From positions 434,001 through 498,000 of the forward strand of contig OY723315.1 in NCBI GenBank assembly GCA_963210315.1: 64,000 nucleotides of DNA, in the 5' to 3' direction. The notes beneath the pieces are model-generated. The model had not been told where the DNA came from. It made no database searches and worked only from the letters and a program-made list of their open reading frames with translations. The DNA comes from Rhynchopus euleeides. Lineage: Eukaryota; Euglenozoa; Diplonemea; Diplonemida; Diplonemidae. Below are positions 54,306 to 64,000 of the stretch, piece by piece. The translations under genes were made by a program, and so were the position numbers. Numbering within the stretch: the first letter of the stretch is position 1; every line of letters starts with the position of its first letter.

Positions 54306-54710
54306 TTACTGGCTCTTGTACTTCAGCGCCACAGCCTGCGTCGCAGCCTTGAAGGCCGCCTTTGAGTTGACACCCTTCTTCACCTCAGCAGCGTACAGCG
54401 CAGGGAAGTGCTGCTTCGTGAACAGGGCGTACTTCGTTGCAGGCCCCTTGAAGGATTGGCGGATGGCCCTGCGCTTCGACAGGTTCTTCGCAGCCTCCGC
54501 CTGCAGCGCCTGCTTCTCGCTCTCGGGCAGGCTCTGTGCGGGGACAGCATGTTGCAACACCTTGCAGGCACACGCCACACATACCAAGTACTTCTGGTTC
54601 ATCTGCTTCAGGCTCACGGCTGCCTTACTGCCCTGCGTCTGCTTCTTAACGAAGAGGGTCCGGGAAGTCACAGGGCCAGACGATGCGATCTTGGCCTTCT
54701 TCGCACGCTT
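54306..54710 (-). CDS. Lys/Ala-rich HMG-box protein, copy G (3' exons only)
   Basis: Two exons, 54710-54585 and 54533-54306, separated by the 51-bp intron 54584-54534. Exon 2 follows TTTCCCTCACACAG and reads KRAKKAKIASSGPVTSRTLF. Exon 3 reads SLPESEKQALQAEAAKNLSK, then box 2 GPATKYALFTKQHFPALY to KYKSQ. All reading frames are intact, unlike copies B and D. The expected 5' exon with presequence is not present anywhere from 54711 to 64000, which is filled by repeats. Either the first intron extends beyond the window or the 5' exon was lost. Because the splice sites and frame are unspoiled I favour a long intron. Confidence 0.7.
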   Translation of the reverse strand, partial: KRAKKAKIASSGPVTSRTLFVKKQTQGSKAAVSLKQMNQKYLVCVACACKVLQHAVPAQSLPESEKQALQAEAAKNLSKRRAIRQSFKGPATKYALFTKQHFPALYAAEVKKGVNSKAAFKAATQAVALKYKSQ

Positions 54711-56466
54711 CTGTGTGAGGGAAACAGAGGGAGACGGGGGGGCGATCGCATGTGGGGTGATCGGGCGGGGGGGGGGGTTTGATCGTCGAGAGGGAATGGA
54801 AAAGTAAATCTCCCAGCACCTTCTCGCAATGTTAGTCCTTTTTGTAGTCACTACACCAGATATGTTGTACAAGGCAGATCAATGCACAACTGGAGGGTGT
54901 GCGGGGGGGGGGGGGGGGTAGGGGTGGTCTTAAGCTGTTAACCTGGCCAATTTTTCACCATCGGCGTCTGGGGGCCAGAAACGTCTTCAAACCTGAAAAT
55001 ATGACCCCTGGGACCCCAGAAACACAAGTCCGCCCGGTTTTGGGCACTTTTGAGCACTTCTGAGCAGTTTAGTCGTGTTCCGGAAAAATGTACCACAAAG
55101 CTGTACCTCAGCCCCCCCTGGGCAGAAGGCAGAATCGCAAACCATCATGTCTCGCAGTGATCCAGTCAGCGGTGTTGCCAACCGTGCTGCCCGACGATAC
55201 GTGGGGTCAAAAGTGCAACATGACAACACCTTGTTTGCGGTGTGACATGCGAGACAGTAGAAAATTACCCCGGAAACAAGGGGTCATAGGTACTAGAGGA
55301 GGGGCATGCTTCCAGCCCCTTCAGACCTTCAGGTGCATCGGTTGCATCTCCACTCGATGCGGGAGAATCGCTGATCGGATTGGCATAGTGCATCAACTGC
55401 AGGCATATCGAGCAACAGAGGAGCACTGTGCCACTTGCGAAATCACTTGTGTCAGAATCTGTGTGCACATGTTCTTGGGCCAGTGACAGTGATAGTGGCA
55501 GTGAGCCATCCGATGACCATGAAGAAGGGGGCATGGACTGGTATCAGACATCAGCAGTGCACCGAAGATGGCCCCATAAGGATGTATGAAAGGCTGAAGA
55601 CTACAATGTCAAAGTTCAAGCCGTACAACAAGGACGAGGGGGTGCAACTCGGCTGTCCAGGCAGCTACGCACGAACGGGCAGAGTCCCCACACTTCTGCC
55701 ATAGCCCACATCCAAAGCACACTCGGTAACGGTGATTTCCAGGCACAGTTCGATCCGTGTGTTGTGTTCACACAGATCCCATGGTTGGCATATCCAGTGG
55801 TTGCGGCAGCCCCGCCTGCGCACCTGGGTATACTCCGTTGTTCAACGTACCGCATAGTCTGACAGCTGCACGGCACCCTCACCCCGCAGCAGCGTCTTTT
55901 GTGTTCAGTTGTGTGCATCGAGTGGGAAGCCACCACAATGCCCTCCTCCCCACCCTCCCGTTTTGTTTCCCACTAATACACGTTGAGGCCTTCGCTCTGG
56001 GGTGGCCAGGCGGCAGCCCGCCCTCTGGCGATTATGTCTATGTGGCACCACCTGCACCAACCTGTGGCCGTATAGTTGTACCATCTTCGGCCAAAGAAAA
56101 TAGGCATGAGATCACGGCCTTCTGTGTCTCTTGCCGCTGAAAGTGAGCGGTTGTTCCTCGTACGCACTCGGGCGTCTGTGCGAGAGTGCGGAGGTCCACA
56201 TAGTGACGGAAGGGCTTGAATCAGCCATTGAGACCTCCCGACTAAGGGTGGTGTGGTACAACTTTGTGGTACATTTTTTGGAATTGCAAACTAGGTGCTT
56301 CTGGAGGCTCTAAACCGCCCGAAACCGGGCGCAGATGCATTTCCGGACGTCTGGGGGTTGAATTTTCAGGTTTGGGTCACTTTTTGGTCCTTGTACGCAA
56401 AAGTTTGACTTTTTGGGCAGGTTAACGTTTTTAAAGGGCTTAAGACCACCCCTAGGGGGGGGGGGG
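54711..56466. other. Intergenic or intronic stretch, no gene recognised
   Basis: 54790-54905 repeats the block at 10570-10690. A G-tract (54901-54917) follows. 55088-56140 has several open frames on both strands, including a Ser/Asp-rich run (SDSDSGSEPSDDHEEGG, about 55480-55535) and Cys-rich stretches that may belong to an old transposase, but nothing I can name. It ends in a CCTAGGGG-bounded G-tract. Confidence 0.45.
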
Positions 56467-58775
56467 CAAGGATGGCACCCCTGGATTATATTCATGGATT
56501 AAATGGATTAAACATGGTTGCATAGCGGCCGTTTTAAAAAATCCCTTGTATTTTGTGGACTTGCAAAAACGGCCGCTGATTTTCAGCATTTTAAAAAACG
56601 GCCGTTTTTTTTACCTGGGAATTTTGTATGGGGCGTGGGTCAGCAGGCGAGATCCCACCACCAGGAGTGCCTCCCCACTGCAAGGGATACCCTGCAGCAA
56701 GCATTGTGAGCGCGCCTTCAAGTATGATGCGAAGAGTTCAGACTTCGTGGACCACTTTGACGGACCGCGCCATATCAAGAAGAAGAAGAACGCAGCGTTG
56801 AAAGTGCAGAGCCAGGGAAACAGCTGGCGCTGTCGGAGTGCGATACCCTCAGTGGCAGGCTTGCAACTTCGGATCGCCCGGGGTGCGTTGTTCACCGGAT
56901 CACCGGCTGGCATGGTGCATGATGCTGTCAAGAAGTGTGTCCCGAGGAGGGGCTGAACATGGTTGCGGCCAATCTAGGCACGTGTGTCGTGGATGACCGT
57001 GCAGGCAGAGGTGGTGTCGCTCACTGGCATCAGGGCTCTTCCGACAGAGCTTTCCCTTGATCTCGGCGACAGCCCCGGATGAGAAGGACACCGCCTTCGC
57101 TGATTTATTCCCGAAGGCACGGGCGATCATCCCGGGCAATATGCAGCACCAGCTGGATGGGTTCACGACCGCACTGGCGCTGAAGGATGTGCTGTGCCAC
57201 ATCTCTGACGCAGCTGAGAGGGAGAAGCAGGCGAGCAAGACGGCACCACCGGCCGTGCGATCCCGCTTCTCTCCGACACACACTACCTGCACCGCTTGAG
57301 TGGATCTGTACCTTGCACCACGTCCCCGGGCATTTAAACAATCTTCCGGGCCCGCTGCAGGACAGCGGCCCTGCTACGTGTGCGTCGCTTCTGCGGTTGG
57401 CAGAGATGCCCACGAAATCGCTGGGCTCGAGTCCCACCTGCAGGCCGCCGTCCGCCTGACGGCACCCTCGCATCGCTGCTCCAGAAGTACTGCGATGCGC
57501 AGCTGGGTGTGCCAACGGCGTGCCCCTGTCGACGCAGTGTACACCGACATTGAGAATGTCATCGAGAAAGTGTCTGAGGTGGGGAAGTACGACCCCCCAG
57601 TGCCCCTGGCAGGGGAGCTGGCCTGGGCTGGCGACCGCATGCGCAGAAGGTGGGACGGCACGGAATCAGGGAAGTCCTTCTGGTTTGCGATCCGCCGTCT
57701 GTGCCCGAGCGCGTGCGGCCGCATGAGTCGTAGGGGTGTCAGAACTCCGGTGCCACCTCCCCTCTGTTTCGGGGAGGTCACGAGCAGGGCCTGGTGATCT
57801 ACGACTAGGCCACCACGTTCCGAGGGTGTGCTGGATTTCTCGGACAACCCGGGGGCGAACCGGGCTGCTACACTCCTCTCTGCTCTCGGGTGTCTGCTGC
57901 TTGTCGAGCGACAGGCAGGGCGGAAGCCATTTTTCTTTGTACAGTCGACAGAGAATCGCAGTGCCCAATGTCATGTGCAGGCAACAGGGAGTTGTCAAGT
58001 GTGTTTCCTCAGCTCGGTACGGTAAGCAGGAGGCGAATCTCCAAAGGAAAATAGGAGGGGGAAAAAACGGCCGTTTTTTCGCCAACAAAACATGAAAACG
58101 GCCGTTTTTATATTTCGGTAGCGGGAACTGAGGTAGTGAATTCTCAGAAAATCCACTCCCTCCATGACGGCCGTTATGACACTATGATTAAATGGATTTT
58201 ATTCGCCTGGATTTTGCTATTTAATCCACGCCTTTGGGGGTTTGTGCTGCGGGGTGCCAGCGAGGGCATTTTGGGTGCATTTCCAGCTTGGCTCGCTGAA
58301 AAATGACGAAGGTTGCCGTAATACCAAAGCGCAAATGCCCCTTGACGTGCTTCGATTGACGTGTTGGCATTGCATGTGTTCAACATCTTCATCCCCGGCA
58401 CAGTCAGGTCCGACCAGACGAGTGGAGGAACTGTGGTCCCGTGTGTGGATCCGCCTGAGCAGTGGTGGCTGACATTCAGTCGCCTTGTGCCGGAGTCCAC
58501 CCTCGCAGAGGTGGGCTGCAGCCCGGGCCGATGTCCAGCAGGAACGCCGCACAGGAGCGTATCTTCAGCTGTGTGGGCTGGCAGTCTGAGAAGAGGCGCA
58601 ACAGGCTCCAGCCAGAGAAGGTCCATAAGTTGACCACGATCCACCGGCACCGACCTGGTGGTGGGGCCTGGAAGCACCTGCAGTGGGATTAAATGCTGGA
58701 TTAAATCCTGGATTAAATGGATTAAATGGACTAAATGGATTATATTCCAGGGTTGTTGGATTATTCCCATCCTTG
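56467..58775 (+). mobile_element. hAT DNA transposon, decayed
   Basis: Ends are the 9-bp inverted repeat CAAGGATGG (56467-56475) and CCATCCTTG (58767-58775), flanked by G-tracts, so an 8-bp GGGGGGGG target duplication is possible. Subterminal GGATTAAATGG motifs cluster at both ends (56500-56515, 58690-58740). An inner field is bracketed by AAAACGGCCGTTTT palindromes (56520-56612 and 58065-58110). Coding traces run along the plus strand in several frames: a zinc-finger-like SKHCERAFKYDAKSSDFVDH at about 56690-56755, middle fragments to 58020, WWLTFSRLVPE near 58465, and the diagnostic hAT dimer domain SSRNAAQERIFSCVGWQSEK, then RRNRLQPEKV at 58530-58630. Multiple frameshifts and stops mean no active transposase. 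Confidence 0.8.
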
Positions 58776-58784
58776 GGGGGGGGG

Positions 58785-60303
58785 CCGCATACAGTGCATC
58801 CGAATCGGTTATCGGGCATTATCGGATTTTCGGGGAAAATCCCAAATTATCGGATCCGAATCGGACATTATCGGGCATTATCGGACATTATCGGACATTA
58901 TCGGATATTATCGGACAACCGATAATCATCCGATAATCAGTGTTCGTGTGCGTTGTGGGCACCAGAACACACTCTTTCCCCTTTTTGTCGATATTTCTGC
59001 CTCACGAGAAACCCCCCAGACCCCGCGCTTGATATTTTTTTGAGTTTTAGTGGAGTCGTGCAGCCGCAGCTCATCAGAGCTGCCAGCTGATTTGCACACT
59101 GAGGGTGCACCCGAGGGAGCTCGTCCTGCACCGACCCCCGCTCCACCACCGCGTCGCGCGCTTCCGTCGGGACCACCGCGTAGTCAGCGGTACTGGCGCC
59201 CTTGTCCTGCAGGTGTCCCTGGGGCGTTGGCTTTCGAAAATCCGGCATTGACTAAATAGCCACGGAGATTGTTGTAACACTTTCCGGAGGGGGCCACCAG
59301 GGGGGTCTGGGGAGCTTCGGGACCAGACCTGTGACATGTATCTGGAGACTACCTCGTCTTGTGCCTGCGCGATAATGCGGAGTCATATCGGGTGATGGAG
59401 ACCGGACGGCCCTCAGTAGCCTCAGTAAGCTGGACGCAGCAAGCCCACCCAATCTGGATGGGGGGCGCTTCGCGCGCCAAGCCCTCCCACCATCGAGTCC
59501 CGTGCACTTCCCTGCCTGCCACACCACCCCCCTCGGCCCCGTCCCTAGCACCGGGGCATTGTTGGCTGGTGTGCGCGCGGCACGGGTCATCATCTCCATC
59601 GTCGTCGAAAACCAATGACGGGGCCTGTGTTCCTGGGGCGCTGACGAGGCCGAAGGGGTTGACGCCTTGGCTCAGCCCTTGCACGTTTGGATGAGGGCGT
59701 GGTTTTTGACGTAGCGTGAGCCCTCAAGAATGCAGCACAGCTGCACCTACACTTGCGCCGTGGCTGCCTGTCCCCATCTATTTCAATGACTGAATCAGTT
59801 TCCAGCCTAGTTCCCATGCTTGGATGCTTGGCACGTGGTGCACCCTTCGAGGTGGTCCAGAGAATGCAAAGAGAGTCTACATGGGGAGTCTGGGGGGCGG
59901 AGCCCCCCCAGCCGCCGGAGGCCACGGTAGTGAACACCTGTTCCTTGTGGGGTACAGTTTCTGGACTGTGTCCAGCTTCCTGAGGTCGAGTATGGGCCAC
60001 CCCGGGATTTTGGTGCCCCCCCATATTTTTTTTTGCCCCGGTCGAATGGTTCACCTATTCGGCCCCCGGTCGAATGGGGCCGGTCGAATGGTCGAATGGT
60101 GGCCCCCAAAACTTTTTCCGGTTGAATCGACCACCCCGCGCCAGCACTGACCCTGATCAGGCAGAATATTGGTAATATTTTCTGATTGAAAAACCCACCC
60201 AAAAAATTATCGGATGATTATCGGATCCGATAATCGTCCGATAATCATCCGATAATCGTCCGATAATGTATCGGATCCGATTCGGATGCACTGTATGCCT
60301 AGG
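58785..60303. mobile_element. Foldback element with ATTATCGG-rich ends
   Basis: The left end CCGCATACAGTGCATCCGAA (58785) is mirrored at the right by TTCGGATGCACTGTATGCC (to about 60300). Inside each end are arrays of ATTATCGGACATTATCGG (58815-58945) or the CCGATAATCATCCGATAATC form (60196-60270). The interior holds anonymous sequence and a GGGGTCTGGGGGGCGGAGCC repeat (59880-59945). It begins exactly where the G-tract next to the hAT element ends. Confidence 0.7.
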
Positions 60304-62085
60304 GGCAGAGACCCCGATAAGAATCCGACCCCGTGACCCCACCCGACCCCCGACCCCCTCTTATAAAAGACCCCCCCCCCCCAAATCATAGCTTCCGATA
60401 AGAATCCGACCCCCGGACCCCTCCGACCCCCGACCCCCCCTTAGCAAAACTACCCCCCCCTCCCAAAAAATCTCGGGGGTTTCCCGAGGCAACGCGGTTC
60501 CCCCCTCTCCTGCGTTGTTTGGGCTCCGTGCGGATCGTAGTGGGGTCACTTTGTTGGTGTAGGTGCCACAGAACACCTCAGAAATGCGGATGTGGTTCCT
60601 TGAGAAAAGGGGGGTCGGAACCTCGGGGGTCGGAATCCGACCCCCGACCCCCCGACCCCCATTTTTCGGGGGTCGGAGGGGGTCGGGGCTATATCCCGAC
60701 CCCCCATTCTTGGGGGGGGTCAGGATCCGGAAGATGGGGGGTCTGAAACTGTGGTCAAACTCGTCGGGTCGGAATTTTCGCGTTTTTTTCTCGGGGGTCG
60801 TAGATGGGGGTCGGAAACTAGGGGTTGGAATCTGGGGTGGTCGGAATCCGACCCCCGACCCCCCTCCCGACCCCCCACACGGGATTTCAAAACCCCGTTC
60901 TTTGGACTATTCGGAGTTTGTGCGGATCGTAGTGGGGTCATTTCGTGGGTCTTGGGACCAAGCTTCAACGACGAAACATGGGTCTGGTCCAGGTACTGTC
61001 ATGGGAGGACGTGACCGGGAGGCACACCAGGCCACCCCCACCACCCACCCAGCGGGACCCTCCCGACCCCCTCCTCGGGTTTTCCAAAAACCCGTTCTTT
61101 TGAATATTTGGAGTTTGTGCGGATCGCAGTGGGGTCATTTTTGACATGGGGTGCCTATTAGCACCCCTTATTGGTGGTCCCCATCCAGGCCACATTCCTT
61201 AGGAAATAGTAAGGCGACCCCCTCCGACCCCCGACCCCCGCTTATCGGAAGCTATGCCCCAAATATCTGGGAAAAACCCTGGGTTTTTCCCGAGGAAACG
61301 CGGGTTTCTCCCTCTGTTGCACTGTTTGGACTCCGTGCGGATCGTAGTGGGGTCACTTTGTTGGTGTAGGTGCCACACAACACCCCTGAAATGCAGAGGT
61401 GGTCCTCGTCGAGAATGGGGGTCGGAAACCCGGGGGTCGGAATCGAGGGGTCGGATATGGGGGTCAGAGGGGGTCGGCCCCCCTCCCGACCCCCCATTGT
61501 TCTCGGCGGTCGGAATACGGGGGGTCGGAGGGGTCGGAAGGGGGTCTGAAAATGGGGGTCTGAAACTTGGGGGTCGGAACTTTTGCACTATTTCTCAGGG
61601 GTCGGAAAATGGGGGGTTGCAAACTTGGGGGGTCGGAGTATGAGGGGTCGGCCCCCCTCCCGACCCCCTCCGACCCCCCCACACAGGGTTTGCAAAACCC
61701 CGTCCTTTTGAATATTTGGGACTACTGGGTCATTTCGTGGATAGAAGTACCAAGCTTCACTCATGAAATGTGGGTCTGGTCCAGGGATAGTCGTGGGAGG
61801 AGATGCCTGGGAGGCACACACCATGCCACCCTACCCACCCACCCAGCGGCACCCTCCCCGACCCCCTCCTCGGGTTTTTCAAACACCCGTTCTTTTGAAT
61901 GTTTGGAGTTTGTGCGGATCGCAGTGGGGTCATTTTGGCCATGGGGTGCCTATGAACACCCCTTATTGGTGGTCCCCATTCAGGCAAATTCCTCAAGGCG
62001 ACCCCCTCGGACCCCCTCCCGACCCCCGACCCCTGACCCCCCCGACCCCCGACCCCCTCTTATCGGGGTCCAGGCCTGTCGCTAA
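60304..62085. repeat. GGGGGTCGGA-rich low-complexity field with GTGCGGATCG repeats
   Basis: Long stretches are built from degenerate GACCCCCGACCCCCC / GGGGGTCGGAATCCG units. Set among them are four copies of the GTGCGGATCGTAGTGGGG repeat: 60520-60600, 60903-61200, 61323-61400 and 61693-61990, the second and fourth with the full two-half structure seen at 24990-25330. Open frames here are artefacts of composition. No gene. Confidence 0.8.
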
Positions 62086-62159
62086 CTTTTCGATTTTGGA
62101 GATTTGGTGGGTTGACGCTCCTGTTTTGGGGGGGGGGGATCAGGGGGGAAAACACTAGG

Positions 62160-62465
62160 GGTCAATTTTTCTCGCGCGCGCTTCGCGCGCGCTCGTGTTG
62201 TTGCCAAATTTTCCCACCGGTGGACCACTAGGTGGGCACGGTGTGAGGCGCTGGGTTCCTTCCGTGGTTCCTCTCCCGCTCGCGCCGTCGGGTGCCGGAG
62301 GAAACCAAAAAATGGCTTTCGGGACCATGGTTTCGACGCTGCCCCCTGATATGCCACGGCCGTCAAAGCGCAAGGACTTGGTTACGAGACGGGCACGCGA
62401 GATGGGGGGTCTGGGGGGCAGAGCCCCCCAGCCGCCGGAGGCCACGGTAGTGAGCATCTGTTCCT
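62160..62465 (+). repeat. Long copy of the hairpin dispersed repeat
   Basis: Starts near a CGCGCGCGCTTCGCGCGCGC hairpin (62170), then GGGTTCCTTCCGTGGTTCCT, CAAGGACTTGGTTACGAGAC, GGGGTCTGGGGGGCAGAGCC, GCCGCCGGAGGCCACGG and TAGTGAGC. With 37185-37408 and 27155-27350 (inverted) it defines the full element of about 220-250 bp. Confidence 0.8.
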
Positions 62466-62499
62466 GCAAACCCATACTCTCTTCGACGTCGACCCAGTG

Positions 62500-62715
62500 A
62501 AAGTGGGTTGACGCTTGGTCGACGCTTGGTGAGCGTCGACCCAGTGTAATAAATGGGTTGACGCTTGGTCCAGGCTTGAATGGCAACCCAGTTCCACTGG
62601 GTCGACGCTCCAAGCCTCGACCAAGCGTCAACCCAGTCCACTGGGTCGACGCTGGGTCGACGCTTTTTTATGGGGGGGGAAACCCAAAATCACTGGGTCG
62701 ACGGTCGACGCTTAG
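62500..62715. repeat. GTCGACGCTTGG palindromic repeat cluster
   Basis: About ten degenerate units of GGGTTGACGCTTGGTCGACG and its complement alternate in both orientations (CCACTGGGTCGACGCT, CGACCAAGCGTCAACCCAG). Local hairpins are likely. No coding content. Confidence 0.75.
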
Positions 62716-64000
62716 CGACATGCCTGATCGGGGTCTATGCCTAGGGGGGGGGGGGGGGGGGGGAGGGGTCAGCCTCAACTCGGATCTAGGAATTGGAAAC
62801 GCCGTCTCACCAGGGGAGCGACACGCTCTCCCCCGAGAACACGTCGCCGAGCCCTGACGTGGGGCGCCGCCTTCCTTTTTCCCCTTCCCCCCCCTCTGAA
62901 TTCCTTGATTCTTGGAAGATGAAGGCGTCAAATGACACACATTGGCTTCCAGAAAAGAGGTTACGTCCCCACTCCATGTCGTAACACTGCGAAAAAGCTC
63001 CGCTTTTCAGAGGCACCAGGGTAGTTTTCAGTCACCGGTCAAAGCCGCCAAACAGCGCTACCAGTGCCCGGTGTGCTCCGGAGTACCTCCAGAGCGGCTC
63101 CAGAGGAGCATCCCCGATACTTCTACCAGCGCCCCTCCCGGCAAGGCTCGAATTCCAGGGGGGCCATTCAGCCATTACAGCCATGACACCCTGGGATACC
63201 CCTGGGATTCGGATTGTGCTTACTATTGGCTGGTGGAATGATCCGGGAAGGGTCTCATCCAATGGCTGAAAATCCCGATTGCCTTGCGCCCAAACCAGAT
63301 CAAAATCCGATGGAGCAGCGGGGGAAGACGATGCCACTCACAGCCAACCAAGCCACTAGTTTCAGGTGTGGCACCCTAACCAAGGCTCTAATATCAGCGG
63401 CGGAACGGTAACCGTTCAGCGTTCAGCGGGTGCTCAAATTTGCAGTGTATCTCTCCACTCCAAGCTCTACCGAATCTTGATCACCTCTGGGTTGGGGAAC
63501 GGATACAATATCAGCCAGTGGGATGCGGCTTTGTGAAGGGGATGGCCTCATCCAACAAGGCTCTAACTTCAGCGGCTGTCTCGGGTGTTCAGCCGTTCAG
63601 CGCTATCAATCCAGGGATATCCAAGCTCAGGAAAACTTGGGGTGTGATTGAGCTGAAAATAGAGGGGGGTCTTCGCTGGTCGTTAGGCCTCGTTATTCTT
63701 CGTCAGTTTCCACCTAGATTCCTTAGGAAATGCACCAAAATGCACTGACGATCACCCCGTCGCGAAGACCCCCAGAGCCTTGTGTCCAAAAGCGGGCGAA
63801 AAAATCGACCGTTGAATACCGGTTGAAACAGCTACCACCGGCCGTCCTCCACAGCTCCAGGCCAACCACGGAGCCCTCAAGGCTCAGGAGTTAGCCTGCT
63901 TGACAGCCGACCCTGCAGAGAGGGCTCGATACCCGGAAGAACTGTGGTCCATCACATGGTTGACTGCAGAGACAGGTGGGCACTGGAGGGAAATCTTCGA
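62716..64000. other. Intergenic stretch at the window edge, no gene recognised
   Basis: Begins with a G-tract preceded by TGCCTAGG (62733-62765). From 63330 to 63610 two loosely similar segments share AAGGCTCTAA...TCAGCGGC and GTTCAGC motifs. No recognisable protein on either strand. Confidence 0.4.

Noticed and set aside
55088-56140. Acidic Ser/Asp run and Cys-rich frames suggesting a piggyBac-like element
   Set aside because: No DDD motifs, no recognisable terminal repeats and many frame changes; evidence too thin to name a family.

Overview
The window looks like a gene-poor, repeat-rich stretch of a eukaryotic nuclear genome. Its anchor is a six-exon SEC61 alpha gene (14673-17203, minus strand) whose exons join in frame through GTATG...CAG introns. 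Every host gene I can support lies on the minus strand. Plus-strand coding signals are confined to decayed DNA transposons and one inserted gene fragment. One-way gene order, normal GT-AG introns and a large family of mitochondrial histone-like/HMG proteins would suit a euglenozoan, perhaps a diplonemid. That placement is inference; no rRNA, spliced-leader gene or mitochondrial sequence is here to settle it.

Layout. 1-1455 is a 41-bp satellite that flips orientation at a palindrome. 5.3-10.2 kb holds an exon of an unknown protein, a Cys-rich (PHD-like) protein with a coiled coil, and a secreted protein of degenerate Leu-rich repeats. 11.0-12.15 kb is a foldback element and 13.3-13.6 kb a hAT-type transposase fossil. 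14.7-17.2 kb is SEC61 alpha. 18.08-20.3 kb is one copy of a duplicated segment carrying a truncated MGC-protein exon and a complete three-exon mitochondrial HMG gene. The second copy is at 41.14-43.25 kb, next to the full-length MGC/leucine-rich-repeat gene (38.3-41.6 kb).

From 22.3 to 54.7 kb runs a dispersed family of seven related genes or gene remnants. Each has (or had) a 5' exon with a near-identical mitochondrial presequence and a Lys/Ala-rich histone-H1-like region. This is spliced to 3' exons that encode two degenerate HMG boxes. The first box is split by a nearly invariant 51-bp intron that is open in frame. Four genes look whole, two are pseudogenes and one is a 3' part only. A conserved intergenic block follows most copies and also precedes the three-exon HMG genes, as if all came from one tandem array. 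The likely role is packaging of mitochondrial DNA, comparable to kinetoplast-associated proteins or TFAM.

Between and inside the genes are many short mobile elements: a 2.3-kb palindrome (33284-35604), several foldback elements, at least three MITE-like families, a hairpin-bearing dispersed repeat present about 14 times, a hAT element (56467-58775) sitting in a poly-G tract, and G-rich arrays at 60.3-62.1 kb. I saw no rRNA, convincing tRNA, CRISPR, retroviral or LTR element.
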